A stretch of DNA of 64,000 nucleotides from Acidobacteriota bacterium (lineage in GTDB: Bacteria; Acidobacteriota; Terriglobia; Bryobacterales; Bryobacteraceae): assembly GCA_026394055.1 (NCBI GenBank), contig JAPKYZ010000097.1:1-64000 (forward strand), written 5' to 3'. Of this stretch, positions 36,741 through 48,199 are shown piece after piece; within the stretch, counting starts at the first letter, position 1, and each line of letters opens with the position of its first letter. Made by a program: the position numbers and the translations under genes. The notes beneath the pieces are model-generated. The model ran no database searches. It was not told the DNA's origin and worked only from the letters and a program-made list of their open reading frames with translations.

Positions 36741-36861
36741 AAGCCGAACGGTCCGGGCTTGGACTTAAACTTCACGCGGCCATCGATGCCGATCACATAC
36801 AGCCGGTCCGGCCAGCCCGTGTAGGCGCGTTCGGTGGCGTTGTTGATTTCACCCTTCGGCC
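36737..36861 (-). pseudogene. Remnant of a deiodinase-like redoxin gene (C-terminal 41 codons)
   Basis: Read on the minus strand, 41 codons ending in TAA (36737-36739) encode INNATERAYTGWPDRLYVIG and, just after, GRVKFKSKPGPFGF. Both segments resemble the C-terminal end of bacterial proteins of the iodothyronine deiodinase-like/redoxin fold (RLYVI...GPGPFGF). There is no start codon of its own and no redox motif; the frame ends at the RNase R stop codon. I read it as a leftover of a gene whose 5' part was lost. Confidence 0.65.
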
Positions 36862-39051
36862 CTATCGCCGATGCTTCTTGCGCTTGCCCTTCTGTTTGCC
36901 GCCGCCACCTTTGCCGAACTTGCCACCGGAGCGTTGGTCCGCTTCAACGGTATCGCCGCTGGCGGCACGCTTGGCAGGAGGCACGCCGCGCTTCAAGGTC
37001 TCATCCAGCAGCATAAAGTAGAGCCGCCGCTCCACGGCATCCACACGCACCAGTACGACCTGCACTTTGTCGCCAATTTTGAATTGCCGCTTGGTCCGTT
37101 GGCCCATCAGCGTGCGGGTGTTCTCCTGATAGGTGAACCGGTCACCCGGGATCATGTCGGCCAGCACCAGGCCTTCGATGAACAGCGAATCGAGCTCGAC
37201 GAAGAAGCCGGATTTCACGACTGAGATGATGACGCCGGGGAAGTCTTCGCCGACGCGGTCGATCATGAACTGGGCTTTCTTCCACTCCACTAGCTCGCGT
37301 TCCGCCTCGGCGGCGCGGCGTTCGGTGAAGCTGCAATCGTCGCCCAACTGGCGCAACTCTTCCTCAGCAGGCCGGTCGCGACCGGTCAAGATGCGGTGGA
37401 CAATCAGATCCGGGTAGCGCCGGATGGGCGAGGTGAAGTGCAGATAACTGGGCGCGGCCAGAGCAAAGTGGCCCTCGTTGTCGGCGGCGTAGCGGGCTTG
37501 CTTCAGCGACCGCAGCATCAAGTAGCTGAGCACGCGTTCCTCGGCCTTGCCCGCAATCTTGGCGATCAGTTTCTGGTAGTGCTTCGAGGTCACCAGCGGG
37601 CGCGAGTTATCGGCCAGGATCACATCCTTGCGGATCTTGCGGCCATCGCGCGTGCGCTGCACCATGTAGTTGCGGCGCACCGCGATGGGGCCCATGCCCA
37701 GGGTTGCTCCGAAGCGGGCGGCGGTATCTTCAAACTCCATCACGCGCTTCGGGTCCGGCACTTCGTGGATGCGGTAGAGCGTGGGGATGCCTTTCGATTC
37801 CAGATGCGTCGCCACGGCCTCGTTTGCGGCCAGCATGAACTCCTCAATCAGCCGGTGCGCGATGTTGCGGGGCGCGCGCGACACACCCACCATGCTGCCC
37901 TGGTCGTCAAACTCAATAAACGCTTCCGGCAGGTCGAAATCAATCGACCCGCGGCGGTCGCGCTTCTTTTGCAGGATCAAGGCCAAGTCGCGCATCGGGG
38001 CAAACTGTTCGTAGTCCGGGCCTGCGGGCTCGCCTTCCAAAATCTCGTGCACCCGCGTGTAGGTCATGCGGGCGGAGGAGCGGATTACGCTGGGCGTGAA
38101 ACTCGCCGCCACGGTCTCGCCCTGGTGGTCGATTTCGAGCAGCGCCGATACGGTCAGCCGGTCCACGTTGGGCCGCAGCGAGCAGATGTCGGTCGATAGC
38201 TCCACCGGCAGCATGGGAATCGCCCGATCCGGAAAGTAGACGCTGGTGCCGCGGTGCTGCGCTTCGACGTCGATCACCGAACCCGGCGTGACGTAGTGGC
38301 TGACGTCGGCGATATGCACGTGGAGCTGCCAGTTGCCATTTTCTGCGCGGCCCACCCAGACGGCGTCGTCAAAGTCCCGCGCCGTTTCGCCATCGATGGT
38401 GACGCAGGGCTGCTCGCGAAAATCTTCGCGGCCGGTCAAGTCAATGTCGAGCGTGATCTGGCGCGCCGCATCCAGCACCTCCGGCGGAAAGTGGTGCGGC
38501 AGATGATGCTTGCGAATGGTGATCTCCACATCGACGCCAAAATCACCAGGAGCGCCCAAAATCTCGACCACGCGGCCCACGGCGTTGTCCGATTCGCGGC
38601 TGGGGAATTCGAGGATCTGGACGTTGACGATCAGGCCTTCCAGCTGCTCCACCGAATCGTAGACCTTGGGCGTGACGCCGACGCGGTCCGCTTGCGCATC
38701 GGGCGGAGGAAACTCCATGCCTTCGGGAATCTCGATCCATTGCTTCAAGCGGCTGTCGTGCGGCTTGACGAAGCACTGCTTGCGGCGGACCAGCATTTCG
38801 CCCACCACGGTCTCATTGCCGCGCTCCACCACTTTGACGATCTCGCCATCGGCCTTGTGGCCGTAGCGATTAACGCGCACCAGCACCCGGTCGCCATGCA
38901 TCGCCTTGGCGGCCTCCGGCGGGGGAATGAAGATGTCGCCTTCAATGCCGGTGAGCTCCACCTCTGGTTTGACGAAGCCATAACCATCGCGATGCATGCG
39001 CAGTTCGCCGCGGGCGTATTTGTTCGAGTCGCGTTTTTCTTTAGGTCGCAT
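36862..39051 (-). CDS. rnr: Ribonuclease R (VacB family)
   Basis: A 729-residue 3'-5' exoribonuclease of the RNB family. Cold-shock-like domains occupy the first part and the RNB catalytic centre has D220, D226, D228 and D229 in [16 protein letters not shown]. An S1 RNA-binding domain follows (about 600-685), and a Lys/Gly-rich basic tail ends the protein. The tail likely helps bind structured RNA. It is divergent from the DUF355 gene, 52 bp away. Confidence 0.94.
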   Translation of the reverse strand: MRPKEKRDSNKYARGELRMHRDGYGFVKPEVELTGIEGDIFIPPPEAAKAMHGDRVLVRVNRYGHKADGEIVKVVERGNETVVGEMLVRRKQCFVKPHDSRLKQWIEIPEGMEFPPPDAQADRVGVTPKVYDSVEQLEGLIVNVQILEFPSRESDNAVGRVVEILGAPGDFGVDVEITIRKHHLPHHFPPEVLDAARQITLDIDLTGREDFREQPCVTIDGETARDFDDAVWVGRAENGNWQLHVHIADVSHYVTPGSVIDVEAQHRGTSVYFPDRAIPMLPVELSTDICSLRPNVDRLTVSALLEIDHQGETVAASFTPSVIRSSARMTYTRVHEILEGEPAGPDYEQFAPMRDLALILQKKRDRRGSIDFDLPEAFIEFDDQGSMVGVSRAPRNIAHRLIEEFMLAANEAVATHLESKGIPTLYRIHEVPDPKRVMEFEDTAARFGATLGMGPIAVRRNYMVQRTRDGRKIRKDVILADNSRPLVTSKHYQKLIAKIAGKAEERVLSYLMLRSLKQARYAADNEGHFALAAPSYLHFTSPIRRYPDLIVHRILTGRDRPAEEELRQLGDDCSFTERRAAEAERELVEWKKAQFMIDRVGEDFPGVIISVVKSGFFVELDSLFIEGLVLADMIPGDRFTYQENTRTLMGQRTKRQFKIGDKVQVVLVRVDAVERRLYFMLLDETLKRGVPPAKRAASGDTVEADQRSGGKFGKGGGGKQKGKRKKHRR

Positions 39052-39103
39052 CGGGGGAGTCTTTTCGTCGTGCCGTTGGGCACTGTATCTTCAAAGGACG
39101 GAC

Positions 39104-39586
39104 ATGGAACTGAAAGCAGTGAGATTGGAAATCCCCGAAGGCGTCAATCTGATCCTGGGGCAGAGCCACTTTATTAAGACGGTGGAAGACATCTACGAAG
39201 CCATTGTGAACACAAACCCGGCCGCGAAGTTTGGGGTCGCCTTTAATGAAGCCTCCGGCGCCTGCCTGACGCGCGTCGAAGGCAACGACGAAGCACTGAA
39301 AGATCTGGCGGCGTACAACGCCGGTCAAGTGGCCGCCGGGCACACGTTTGTGGTGGTGCTGCGCAACGGCTTCCCCATCAATGTGCTGGGCCGCATCAAA
39401 GACGTACCAGAGGTGGTGAACATCTTCTGCGCCACGGCCAATCCGGTGGAAGTGATCGTGGCTGAAACGGAACAAGGCCGCGGTGTGCTGGGGGTCATTG
39501 ATGGTTCTTCACCGAAGGGCGTCGAGGGTCCGGAGGGCGTCGAGTGGCGCCATAGCTTCCTGCGCAAGATCGGCTACAAGCGATGA
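39104..39586 (+). CDS. DUF355 protein (adenosine-specific kinase family)
   Basis: A 160-residue protein from ATG 39104, preceded by AAAGGACGG. The full-length pattern [13 protein letters not shown], then [33 protein letters not shown] and a C-terminal [15 protein letters not shown] is that of DUF355, a family with archaeal members structurally linked to adenosine binding. The in vivo reaction is not settled. The ATG overlaps nothing upstream, and the stop overlaps the next gene (ATGA). Confidence 0.85.
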   Translation: MELKAVRLEIPEGVNLILGQSHFIKTVEDIYEAIVNTNPAAKFGVAFNEASGACLTRVEGNDEALKDLAAYNAGQVAAGHTFVVVLRNGFPINVLGRIKDVPEVVNIFCATANPVEVIVAETEQGRGVLGVIDGSSPKGVEGPEGVEWRHSFLRKIGYKR

Positions 39587-40557
39587 TCCGCAACCTGGCA
39601 GAGATGGAAGAAGAGCTGTCGCGGCCAACGGACCTTGACCGCGAGGCGATGGCGAAGCTCGATGGCGACTTGCTGATCCTGGGCGCGGGCGGCAAGATGG
39701 GTCCAACGCTGGCCATGCTGGCCAAACGCGCGGCGCCGGATAAGCGCGTCATCGCGGTATCGCGATTCTCGAACCCCACTGCGGCCGAGGCGCTGCAAGC
39801 AACGGGTGTCGAAGTGGTCGCCTCCGACCTGATGGATGAGCGTGACATCCGCGAACTTCCCGGTGCGGAGAACATCATCTTCATGGCCGGACAAAAGTTC
39901 GGCACCGCGGGCAATCCGGGAGCCACCTGGGCGCGCAATGTCCTGCTGCCCGCCCGCTGCTGTGAGCGTTACCCCGGGGCGAAGTGGGTGGTGTTCTCCA
40001 GCGGCAACATTTATCCGTTGACGCGTTTTGGGGCGACGGAAGAGACCGAGACCGTGCCCGTGGGCGAGTATGCGCAAACGGTGCTGGGCCGCGAGCGCGT
40101 GTTTGAGTTTTACGAAGCTGCGGCGGTCTACTTCCGTTTGAACTACGCCGTCGAGTACCGCTACGGTGTCCTGCTCGATATCGGGTTGGCCGTGTTTGAG
40201 CGGCGGCCGGTGGATCTCTCCATGGGACGCTTGAACTGCATCTGGCAGCGCGACGCCAACTCGATCGCACTGCGTAGCCTGGGCATGACGGGCAAGCTGA
40301 ACGTCACGGGTCCTGAGACGCTGGCCGTGCGCTCCGTAGCGGAGCAGTTCGGGCGCATCTGGGGAGTGGCGCCGCAGTTTGTGGGCACCGAAGGCGAGCT
40401 GGCATTGCTGAATGATGCCTCAAAATGCACGCGTCTGTTCGGTTACCCGCAGGTGACCGCACCCGAGGCGATTGAGCGGATTGCCCAATGGATCGGCATG
40501 GGCGGCGCAACGTTGGGCAAGCCGACACACTTTGAGGTGACCGATGGCCGCTATTGA
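39583..40557 (+). CDS. NAD-dependent epimerase/dehydratase-like protein, atypical active site
   Basis: A 324-residue extended short-chain dehydrogenase. The dinucleotide loop LGAGGKMG is at 33-40. The usual catalytic YxxxK appears as Y163-A-Q-T-V167, with valine in place of lysine. This is either a divergent subgroup or a protein with another mechanism. It is coupled to DUF355 (ATGA) and overlaps the aldolase-like gene by 14 bp, so the three probably form an operon working on one substrate, perhaps a sugar derivative (inference). Confidence 0.8.
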   Translation: MIRNLAEMEEELSRPTDLDREAMAKLDGDLLILGAGGKMGPTLAMLAKRAAPDKRVIAVSRFSNPTAAEALQATGVEVVASDLMDERDIRELPGAENIIFMAGQKFGTAGNPGATWARNVLLPARCCERYPGAKWVVFSSGNIYPLTRFGATEETETVPVGEYAQTVLGRERVFEFYEAAAVYFRLNYAVEYRYGVLLDIGLAVFERRPVDLSMGRLNCIWQRDANSIALRSLGMTGKLNVTGPETLAVRSVAEQFGRIWGVAPQFVGTEGELALLNDASKCTRLFGYPQVTAPEAIERIAQWIGMGGATLGKPTHFEVTDGRY

Positions 40558-41458
40558 GACGTTGACTCCGATCCAGCGTTTGCAGCAGGGCGGAGCCATA
40601 CCCGCGCATCCGCTCGCGCTGACGGCGGAACGCAAACTGGACGAGCGGCGGCAGCGGGCCTTGACGCGCTACTACATCGCCACCGGAGCCTTAGGCGTGG
40701 CCGTGGGCGTGCACACCACCCAGTTCGCCATCCGCGAGCGCGGCCTGCTGCAACCCGTGCTGGAGTTGGCGATGGACGAGATCCCCGAGGATCGCGTGGC
40801 CGTGGCTGGTGTTCTCACACTCGAGGACGCGGAGCTGGCCAAGGGCCTGGGCTACGACGTCGCGCTGGTGCGCTCCACCAGTCTTGATTTCGTGCGCGAA
40901 GTGGCGGCCATTCTGCCGGTGATGGGGTTCTATCTGCAGCCAGCTGTGGGCGGCGCCGTGTTGCCCTATGAGTGGTGGGCGCAGTTGGCGGAGATCGACA
41001 ATGTTGTCGCCATCAAGATCGCGCCCTTCAACCGCTACCAGACGCTCGACGTCATCCGGGCGGCGCACGGGCGGGGGATCGCGCTTTATACAGGCAATGA
41101 CGACGCCATTGTGTGGGACCTGCGGAGCGATTGGTGCGTCGGCGGCTTGCTGGGCCACTTTGCTTGCTGGACAAAGCGGGCGGTGGAGATGGTGGCCGCG
41201 CCTGAAAAGTTTGACCCCTGGGCCGTCACCGATTCCAATGCGGCGTTCTTTGATGCCGCCCACCATTTCCGGGGCTGCATTGCCGGCATCCATGAGGTGC
41301 TGCGGCGGCAGGGCTTGCTGGCGGGGACCTGGTGCCTGGATGAAGAGGAGCAGCTGTCGCCCGGCCAGTCCGCCGAGATCGACCGCGTCTATGCGGCCTA
41401 CCCCGAATTGCACGACGATGCCTTTGTCGCCGAGCATCTGGACGCCTGGATGCGATAG
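40544..41458 (+). CDS. DapA-like (dihydrodipicolinate synthase family) aldolase
   Basis: A 304-residue TIM-barrel protein of the class I aldolase DapA superfamily. The Schiff-base lysine is K158 in VVAIKIAP, and the usual tyrosine lies in the LPYEWW region upstream. It lacks the close sequence match expected of true DapA in lysine synthesis and is instead paired with an epimerase, so its substrate is more likely a keto-sugar acid (inference). Confidence 0.78.
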   Translation: MAAIETLTPIQRLQQGGAIPAHPLALTAERKLDERRQRALTRYYIATGALGVAVGVHTTQFAIRERGLLQPVLELAMDEIPEDRVAVAGVLTLEDAELAKGLGYDVALVRSTSLDFVREVAAILPVMGFYLQPAVGGAVLPYEWWAQLAEIDNVVAIKIAPFNRYQTLDVIRAAHGRGIALYTGNDDAIVWDLRSDWCVGGLLGHFACWTKRAVEMVAAPEKFDPWAVTDSNAAFFDAAHHFRGCIAGIHEVLRRQGLLAGTWCLDEEEQLSPGQSAEIDRVYAAYPELHDDAFVAEHLDAWMR

Positions 41459-41463
41459 ATTGA

Positions 41464-42753
<1,290 letters not shown>

Positions 42754-42764
42754 GACTGTAAGTG

Positions 42765-42797
42765 GTGGCGCAGGCTGATGGTGTCAGTCTGCGCCAC
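42765..42797. terminator. Bidirectional hairpin between metY and the PQQ dehydrogenase gene
   Basis: Left arm GTGGCGCAGGCTGA (42765-42778), loop TGGTG and right arm TCAGTCTGCGCCAC pair over 14 positions with one G.U pair on the plus transcript. It lies between two convergent stop codons. There is no U-run, so it may act with Rho or as an RNA 3' stabiliser. Confidence 0.6.
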
Positions 42798-42847
42798 CGG
42801 CTTGCTGGTCAGAATCGCTCGCCCAGCCGCTTCGCTCGACCCGAGCG

Positions 42848-45028
42848 CTACTTGCTCCCGGCAGGCAGTGCAAACGCCACATAGGCGCCGGCGATCTTTG
42901 CTTGCGTAGCGGGCGTCAGGCCCACCTGGGCCGCGGCGCAAAAGACCACGTACTGGCGGCCATTGATCTGGTAGATCGCCGGAATGCCTTCAAGCGCGGC
43001 GTCCACTTCCGCCTCCCACAGCGCTTTGCCCGTATCGGCATCAAGCGCCCGCACCTTCTTGTCGCGCGTGCCGGTGAAGATCAGGCCTCCGGCCGTCACC
43101 ACCGGGCCCACCTTGGGATAGTGTGAGCCTGTGTCCTTGATGCCTTGCGCGGCCAGCTCCGGCACGTCACCCAGCGGGATGCGCCAGATGATGGTGCCTT
43201 CGTTCAAGTCATACGCCGTCAAGCTGGACCACGGCGGCTTGATCGGAGACAGGCCGTTGCTGGCGATCATGAAGCCGAAGCCCGTATAAAAGCGCTCCGT
43301 TTCATCGAGCGCGGTGGGACCAATTGGCGTGGGCGGATTGCCGCCCGCCGGTGTCGCAAAGTGCGCGCGGGTGGGGTTGTAGAGATAGGCCACCACGGCC
43401 TCCAACTCTTCACCCGATAGCTTCGCGAAAGCCGGCATCTTGCCGCGGCCTTGCCGGATGGTGCCCGCGGCTTCCGCGCGTGGCAGGCGGCCGCCCAGGT
43501 CAGCCAGAGCGGGGATCTCGGGCGGCTTGCCTTCGCGGCTCGACCGGTGACAGCCCTGGCAGTTGGACTGGAACACGGCCAGGCCACGCTGCTCAATTGG
43601 ATCTTCGGGACCCGCCTTCACCTGCCCGCCGCGCTCCAGGCGCAGCATGGCCGGCAGGTCTTTGGAGACCACGTAGAGCCGGGCGCGCGTCGGGTCGACC
43701 GCGGCTCCGCCCCAGTTGGCTCCGCCGTTGTTGCCGGGCATCTGGACCGTGTTGCGCGTGGTGGGCGGCGTAAACAGGCCTTCGTTGCGAGCGCTCAGCA
43801 GATCGTCGCGGAACTTGGCGCGATCTTCGGGCGACAGATAGGGGCTCAGGTCGTCGACGGTAAACGTTTGTCGAGAGAACGGCGGCGGCTTGGTGGGGAA
43901 GGGTTGCGTGGGCGCCAGCTTCTCGCCGGGCATGCCGTTCTGCGGCACGGGCCGTTCTTCAATCGGCCATACCGGTTCGCCGGTTACGCGGTTGAACACC
44001 CAGACAAAGCCCTGCTTGCTCACCTGCGCGACGGCATCAATCGTCTTGCCACCGGTACGGAGCGTCACCAGCTTGGGCGCCGTGGCGTCGTCGTAGTCCC
44101 AGATGTCGTGATGCACCATCTGGAAATGCCAGAGGCGCTTGCCGGTGCGGGCATCGAGCGCGAGGATGGAATCGCTGAACAGGTTGTCGCCCGTGCGGTC
44201 CACACCATAGAAGTTGTATTTGGCGCTGGCGGTTGGCGCGTAGAGGATGCCGCGCTTTTCGTCGATCGACATCTCACCCCAGACATTGGCGCCGCCCACG
44301 GTCTTCCAGGCATCCTTGGGCCAGCTCTCATAGCCAAACTCACCCGGGTGCGGGATCGTGTGGAAGCTCCAGACCTGCTTGCCGGTGCGCACATCAAACG
44401 CGCGAATGTCACCCGGAGCGGAGCCGTAGCCCTGATTCGTCGCCGAGCCCAGGATGATCAGATCCTCAAACACGCGGCCGGGCGTGATCGATTGCACCAG
44501 AGCGATCTTTTTCGGATCACGGTCCAGGCCCTCTTTCAAGTCCACACTGCCTTGCCGGCCGAAGCCGGGGATCGGCTTGCCGGTGCGGGCGTCGAGGGCG
44601 CGCAGCGTATGGTTGGCGCAGTAGAGCAGGCGGCGGTCACTGCGGTCCTTGCTCTCCCAATAGTTGATGCCGCGATTGGTGATCACCTTCAGGTTGGGCT
44701 CCGGCGTCGACGCCCAGAGCTCTTTGCCCGTGGCCGCATCGAGGGCCACAATGGAGCTATTCTTGGCCATCACATAGAGCAGCCCATCCACCATGATCGG
44801 GTTAAAGAAGTACTTGTTCGCGTCGCCCGTAGGGTAGAGCCACGCCCGTTCCAGTTGTGCGACGTTCCCCCGGTTGATCTGCTTCAGCGACGAATACTGC
44901 GCGGCATCGGCAGCGCCGCCGTAATCGCGCCACGTGGCGTGATCCTGGGCCGGCAGCAGCAGGGCGCAGGTCACCAGCAGTCCGGCGAAGCGGTAGAGCG
45001 GTTTGATGGGCATGGGGCGAGGCAGCAC
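42848..45028 (-). CDS. Exported PQQ-dependent dehydrogenase with cytochrome c domain
   Basis: A 726-residue periplasmic quinoprotein from GTG 45028, chosen because AAGGAG lies 4 nt upstream; an ATG at 45013 is the alternative. A signal peptide (about 6-27) is followed by an eight-bladed PQQ propeller with repeated WAFDARTGK-like segments. A CQGCH heme motif (C490-H494) sits in an inserted cytochrome c domain, and the propeller resumes after it. The family oxidises sugars or alcohols and passes electrons to the heme. The substrate is not clear. Divergent from the ECF sigma operon. Confidence 0.9.
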   Translation of the reverse strand: MLPRPMPIKPLYRFAGLLVTCALLLPAQDHATWRDYGGAADAAQYSSLKQINRGNVAQLERAWLYPTGDANKYFFNPIMVDGLLYVMAKNSSIVALDAATGKELWASTPEPNLKVITNRGINYWESKDRSDRRLLYCANHTLRALDARTGKPIPGFGRQGSVDLKEGLDRDPKKIALVQSITPGRVFEDLIILGSATNQGYGSAPGDIRAFDVRTGKQVWSFHTIPHPGEFGYESWPKDAWKTVGGANVWGEMSIDEKRGILYAPTASAKYNFYGVDRTGDNLFSDSILALDARTGKRLWHFQMVHHDIWDYDDATAPKLVTLRTGGKTIDAVAQVSKQGFVWVFNRVTGEPVWPIEERPVPQNGMPGEKLAPTQPFPTKPPPFSRQTFTVDDLSPYLSPEDRAKFRDDLLSARNEGLFTPPTTRNTVQMPGNNGGANWGGAAVDPTRARLYVVSKDLPAMLRLERGGQVKAGPEDPIEQRGLAVFQSNCQGCHRSSREGKPPEIPALADLGGRLPRAEAAGTIRQGRGKMPAFAKLSGEELEAVVAYLYNPTRAHFATPAGGNPPTPIGPTALDETERFYTGFGFMIASNGLSPIKPPWSSLTAYDLNEGTIIWRIPLGDVPELAAQGIKDTGSHYPKVGPVVTAGGLIFTGTRDKKVRALDADTGKALWEAEVDAALEGIPAIYQINGRQYVVFCAAAQVGLTPATQAKIAGAYVAFALPAGSK

Positions 45029-45157
45029 GAATCTCCTTATCAGGCCCAGACGGCGGCGATGGGCCTGCTTCAAGATGGTATCGATGCGGGGACGGTGCTG
45101 TCGAATGGCCGCCGCTTCAGCCAACGTGTCAAAATTTGGCCAGGGAGCGCCATTCGT
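45029..45157. promoter_or_regulatory. Shared divergent promoter region of the PQQ dehydrogenase and sigma factor
   Basis: 129 bp separate two divergent start codons, so both promoters must be here. I see no convincing hexamer pairs. A shared regulator, possibly the sigma factor itself, is a guess. Confidence 0.4.
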
Positions 45158-45730
45158 GTGAGTGAGCAGGCCGGCAGTGACATCACGCAACTTCTCATCC
45201 AAGCCACCCGCGGCAATCGCGAGGCGGTGGATGCCCTATTGCCCTTGGTTTATGGCGAACTGCGGCGCGTCGCCGGCGGCTACCTGTCGCGCGAGCGCAA
45301 GGAGCACACGCTGCAGCCGACGGCGCTGGTGCACGAGGTCTACCTCCGCGTGATCGACCAAAGCCGCGTCGAATGGCAGAACCGCGCCCACTTTATGGGC
45401 GTCGCCGCCACCTTGATGCGGCGCATTCTCGTCGACCACGCCCGCAGCCATGGCACCGAAAAGCGGGGCCGAGACGTGGACCGGGTGCCGATTGACGAGG
45501 GCTTGGTCGCCTCCTCCGCTCGATCCTCAGAGGTGCTGGCCGTGGACGAAGCGCTGAAGGCGCTGGCCGAGTTGGACCCGGTGAAGAGCCGGGTGGTCGA
45601 GCTCCGCTTTTTCGGCGGGCTCTCGATTGAAGAGACGGCCACCGTCATGGGGTCCAGCGTGGCCACCGTGAACCGTCAATGGCGCACCGCCAGGGCGTGG
45701 CTCTATGGCCAGATTCGGGGTGAAGCATGA
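45158..45730 (+). CDS. ECF-type RNA polymerase sigma factor
   Basis: A 190-residue sigma-70 family protein from GTG 45158, with GGGAG about 10 bp upstream. Region 2 includes LLPLVYGELRRVAGGYLSRE and LVHEVYLRVID. Region 4 is ELRFFGGLSIEETATVMG with a following helix-turn-helix (SVATVNRQW). The sequence matches the ECF-like group common in Acidobacteria and Planctomycetes next to Ser/Thr kinases. The frame remains open on the plus strand far upstream into the dehydrogenase gene, which is only a shadow. It overlaps the kinase gene by 4 bp. Confidence 0.92.
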   Translation: MSEQAGSDITQLLIQATRGNREAVDALLPLVYGELRRVAGGYLSRERKEHTLQPTALVHEVYLRVIDQSRVEWQNRAHFMGVAATLMRRILVDHARSHGTEKRGRDVDRVPIDEGLVASSARSSEVLAVDEALKALAELDPVKSRVVELRFFGGLSIEETATVMGSSVATVNRQWRTARAWLYGQIRGEA

Positions 45731-48192
45731 GCTCTGGCCTGACACCGCAACGCTGGCAACAAGTGGAAGCCATCTTTGAAGCGGCGCTCGAACTGCCGGC
45801 GCCCGCCCGGGCTGAGTTTCTTGAGACGCAGTGCGGCGGGGACCCGGTGTTGCGCCAGCAAGTCGAGGCGTTGTTGGCGCAAGACGCCGCCGCCGGAACG
45901 TTTCTAGAAAATCCCGCGATGCTCTATGCGGAAACGCTGGGTGAACCGCCCCCGTCTCGCCAGCGAGAGGTTCACACCGGTGAGGCCGCGGGCGAGGATC
46001 AAGGGCTCCAGGTGGGCCAGCGGCTGGGAGCTTATCGCCTGGACGAAGAGATCGGGCGCGGCGGCATGGGCACGGTCTATCGCGCGGTGCGTGATGACGG
46101 CGCGTTTGCGCAACAGGTGGCCATCAAGGTGATCCGCGGAGGGCTGGCTACCAGCGATGTCCAGCAGCGGTTCCGGCGGGAGCGGCAGATTCTGGCGCTG
46201 CTCGATCACCCCAACATCGCGCGGATTCTCGATGGCGGCGCGACGGCACAAGGCCTGCCCTATCTCGTCATGGAGCTGGTGGCGGGGGAGCCGATCCATC
46301 AATACTGCGCCAAGCAGGAGTTGAGCCTGCGGCAGCGGCTGAAGCTCTTTTTGAGCATCTGCGCCGCCGTCGCGCACGCCCACCAAAACCTGATCGTCCA
46401 TCGTGACCTGAAGCCCGCCAACATTCTGGTGGCCGCCGATGGACAGGTGAAGCTGCTCGACTTCGGCATCGCCAAGGTGCTACAGCCGGACTTAAGCGAC
46501 CTGACGCAGACCCACGTCGGCGGCGCCGTCCCCTTAACGCCCGACTACGCCAGCCCGGAGCAAGTCCGCGGCGAGGCCATCACCACCGCCACCGATGTCT
46601 ACGCGTTGGGGCTGATCCTTTATGAGCTGCTCACCGGCCTGCGCGCGCAGAAGGTCACCAGCCCGTCCCTTAAAGAGGTGGAGCGCGTCGTCTGCAAGAC
46701 CCACGTCAAGCGGCCCAGCGAAGCGCCGACGCCAGTCAGCGGCCTGCCCATGCGCAAGCTGCGTGGTGACCTGGACAACATCGTGCTGAAGGCGTTGCGC
46801 AAGGAACCCGAGCAACGCTACCGGACGGTGACCCAGTTCGCTGAAGATGTCGAGCGGTACCTGGACGGCCGGCCCGTCATCGCGCAACGGGCCTCGGTGG
46901 CCTATCGCACGGCCAAGTTCATCGGGCGCAATAAACTCGCGGTGACCGCGGCGGTGTTGGTGGTGGCCTCGCTGGTGGGAGGCATCGCGGTCGCGCTGTG
47001 GCAGGCGCGGATTGCGCGCGAGCATTTTGATTCCGTCCGGGCCATCGCCAAGTCTCTGCTGACTGAAATCAACCCGGCCATTGCCAGCGTGCCGGGCACG
47101 ACGAAGGCGCGGCACCTGATCGTGCAGCGGAGCCTCGAGTATCTCGACAAGCTGGAGCGGACTTCGGGCGACAACGTCCAACTGCTGACCGAGCGCGCCG
47201 AGGCCTACGAGGCGATCGCCACCATCCAGGGCAATCGCAACAAACAGAACCTGGGCGACTACGCCGGAGCGATGCAGAGCTTCCGCAAGGCGTTGGCCAT
47301 CCGGCAGCACATTGATGACTTGACCAAGAGTCCGCAGAACCGGCAGTGGATCGTGCTGATCCGGGCGGAGGCGGCTCGGGTGTATCCAGGGTCGGATGAA
47401 TCGCTGCAGTTGGCTCGCAGCGCAGTGGAGATGGCGGAGCGGATGGTGAAGGACTATCCGGGCAAGTATCGGCCTCCTCTGGGCAATGCCTATTTCGGCC
47501 TGGGCTACATCCATGTGCAGCGTGAAGAGGTGGATGAAGCGATCGACTGCATGCGGCGGGCCCGCGCGATCTTTGTCGAAACCAAACGCACCAAGAACAA
47601 CTGGAGCGTCTGCGACCGCTACATCGCCCAATGCCAGATGCTGCGGGGTGATTATCAAGGGGCCGACGAGAGCGTCCGGCGTGCGCTCGAACTCGATGAG
47701 GTGCGGCTGAAGGAAGACCCTGGTCCGCGCGCGCGGATGGACCTCAGTTACGACTATGACCGCGTGGCCCACGTTCGGGCGGTGCAGAATCGTCTGCCGG
47801 AGGCTTTGGCCAGCGCGCGGCGGGCGGAGGCAATGCGGGAAGAGATGGCGGCCGGCGACCCCAACGATGCGCGCCCCCGCAACGCTTTGGCGGATTCGCA
47901 TGAAACCTTGGGCACCATCCTGGGCCAGATGGGGCAACAGCGGGAGAGCCTTGCCTACTTTGAGAAAGCACTGCGCGCGCGTGAGGCGTTTGTAGCGGCG
48001 GCGCCGGAAAGCTCAGAGGACCGGTATGAGTTGGGCCGGGCTTATGCCTCCGTCGCGGCCACATACCGGCGCTTGGGCCTTTGCCCGCAAGCCGATGAGT
48101 TCGCCCAAAAGGCCAGTGAGATCTTCCGCTCTCGCGATTGGAAGATCTCACTGGCCGGGCTCAGCCGGTTGCCCGCGTGCGCGGTCCGCTAG
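45727..48192 (+). CDS. Membrane Ser/Thr protein kinase with TPR sensor region
   Basis: An 821-residue Hanks-type kinase. It has the glycine loop GRGGMG (110-115), K144, catalytic HRDLKPAN (235-242) and DFG (255-257), so all active-site residues are present. A transmembrane helix lies at about 405-425, and about 350 residues of TPR-like helices follow outside. The first 95 residues form a helical extension. It is coupled to the ECF sigma gene (ATGA), so phosphorylation of, or signalling with, that sigma factor is likely (inference). It has no PASTA repeats. Confidence 0.93.
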   Translation: MSSGLTPQRWQQVEAIFEAALELPAPARAEFLETQCGGDPVLRQQVEALLAQDAAAGTFLENPAMLYAETLGEPPPSRQREVHTGEAAGEDQGLQVGQRLGAYRLDEEIGRGGMGTVYRAVRDDGAFAQQVAIKVIRGGLATSDVQQRFRRERQILALLDHPNIARILDGGATAQGLPYLVMELVAGEPIHQYCAKQELSLRQRLKLFLSICAAVAHAHQNLIVHRDLKPANILVAADGQVKLLDFGIAKVLQPDLSDLTQTHVGGAVPLTPDYASPEQVRGEAITTATDVYALGLILYELLTGLRAQKVTSPSLKEVERVVCKTHVKRPSEAPTPVSGLPMRKLRGDLDNIVLKALRKEPEQRYRTVTQFAEDVERYLDGRPVIAQRASVAYRTAKFIGRNKLAVTAAVLVVASLVGGIAVALWQARIAREHFDSVRAIAKSLLTEINPAIASVPGTTKARHLIVQRSLEYLDKLERTSGDNVQLLTERAEAYEAIATIQGNRNKQNLGDYAGAMQSFRKALAIRQHIDDLTKSPQNRQWIVLIRAEAARVYPGSDESLQLARSAVEMAERMVKDYPGKYRPPLGNAYFGLGYIHVQREEVDEAIDCMRRARAIFVETKRTKNNWSVCDRYIAQCQMLRGDYQGADESVRRALELDEVRLKEDPGPRARMDLSYDYDRVAHVRAVQNRLPEALASARRAEAMREEMAAGDPNDARPRNALADSHETLGTILGQMGQQRESLAYFEKALRAREAFVAAAPESSEDRYELGRAYASVAATYRRLGLCPQADEFAQKASEIFRSRDWKISLAGLSRLPACAVR

Positions 48193-48199
48193 CGAAGGG

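Noticed and set aside
43451-45157. Plus-strand frame extending from the sigma factor upstream through the PQQ dehydrogenase gene
   Set aside because: Only the part from GTG 45158 matches a sigma factor; the rest is antisense shadow.
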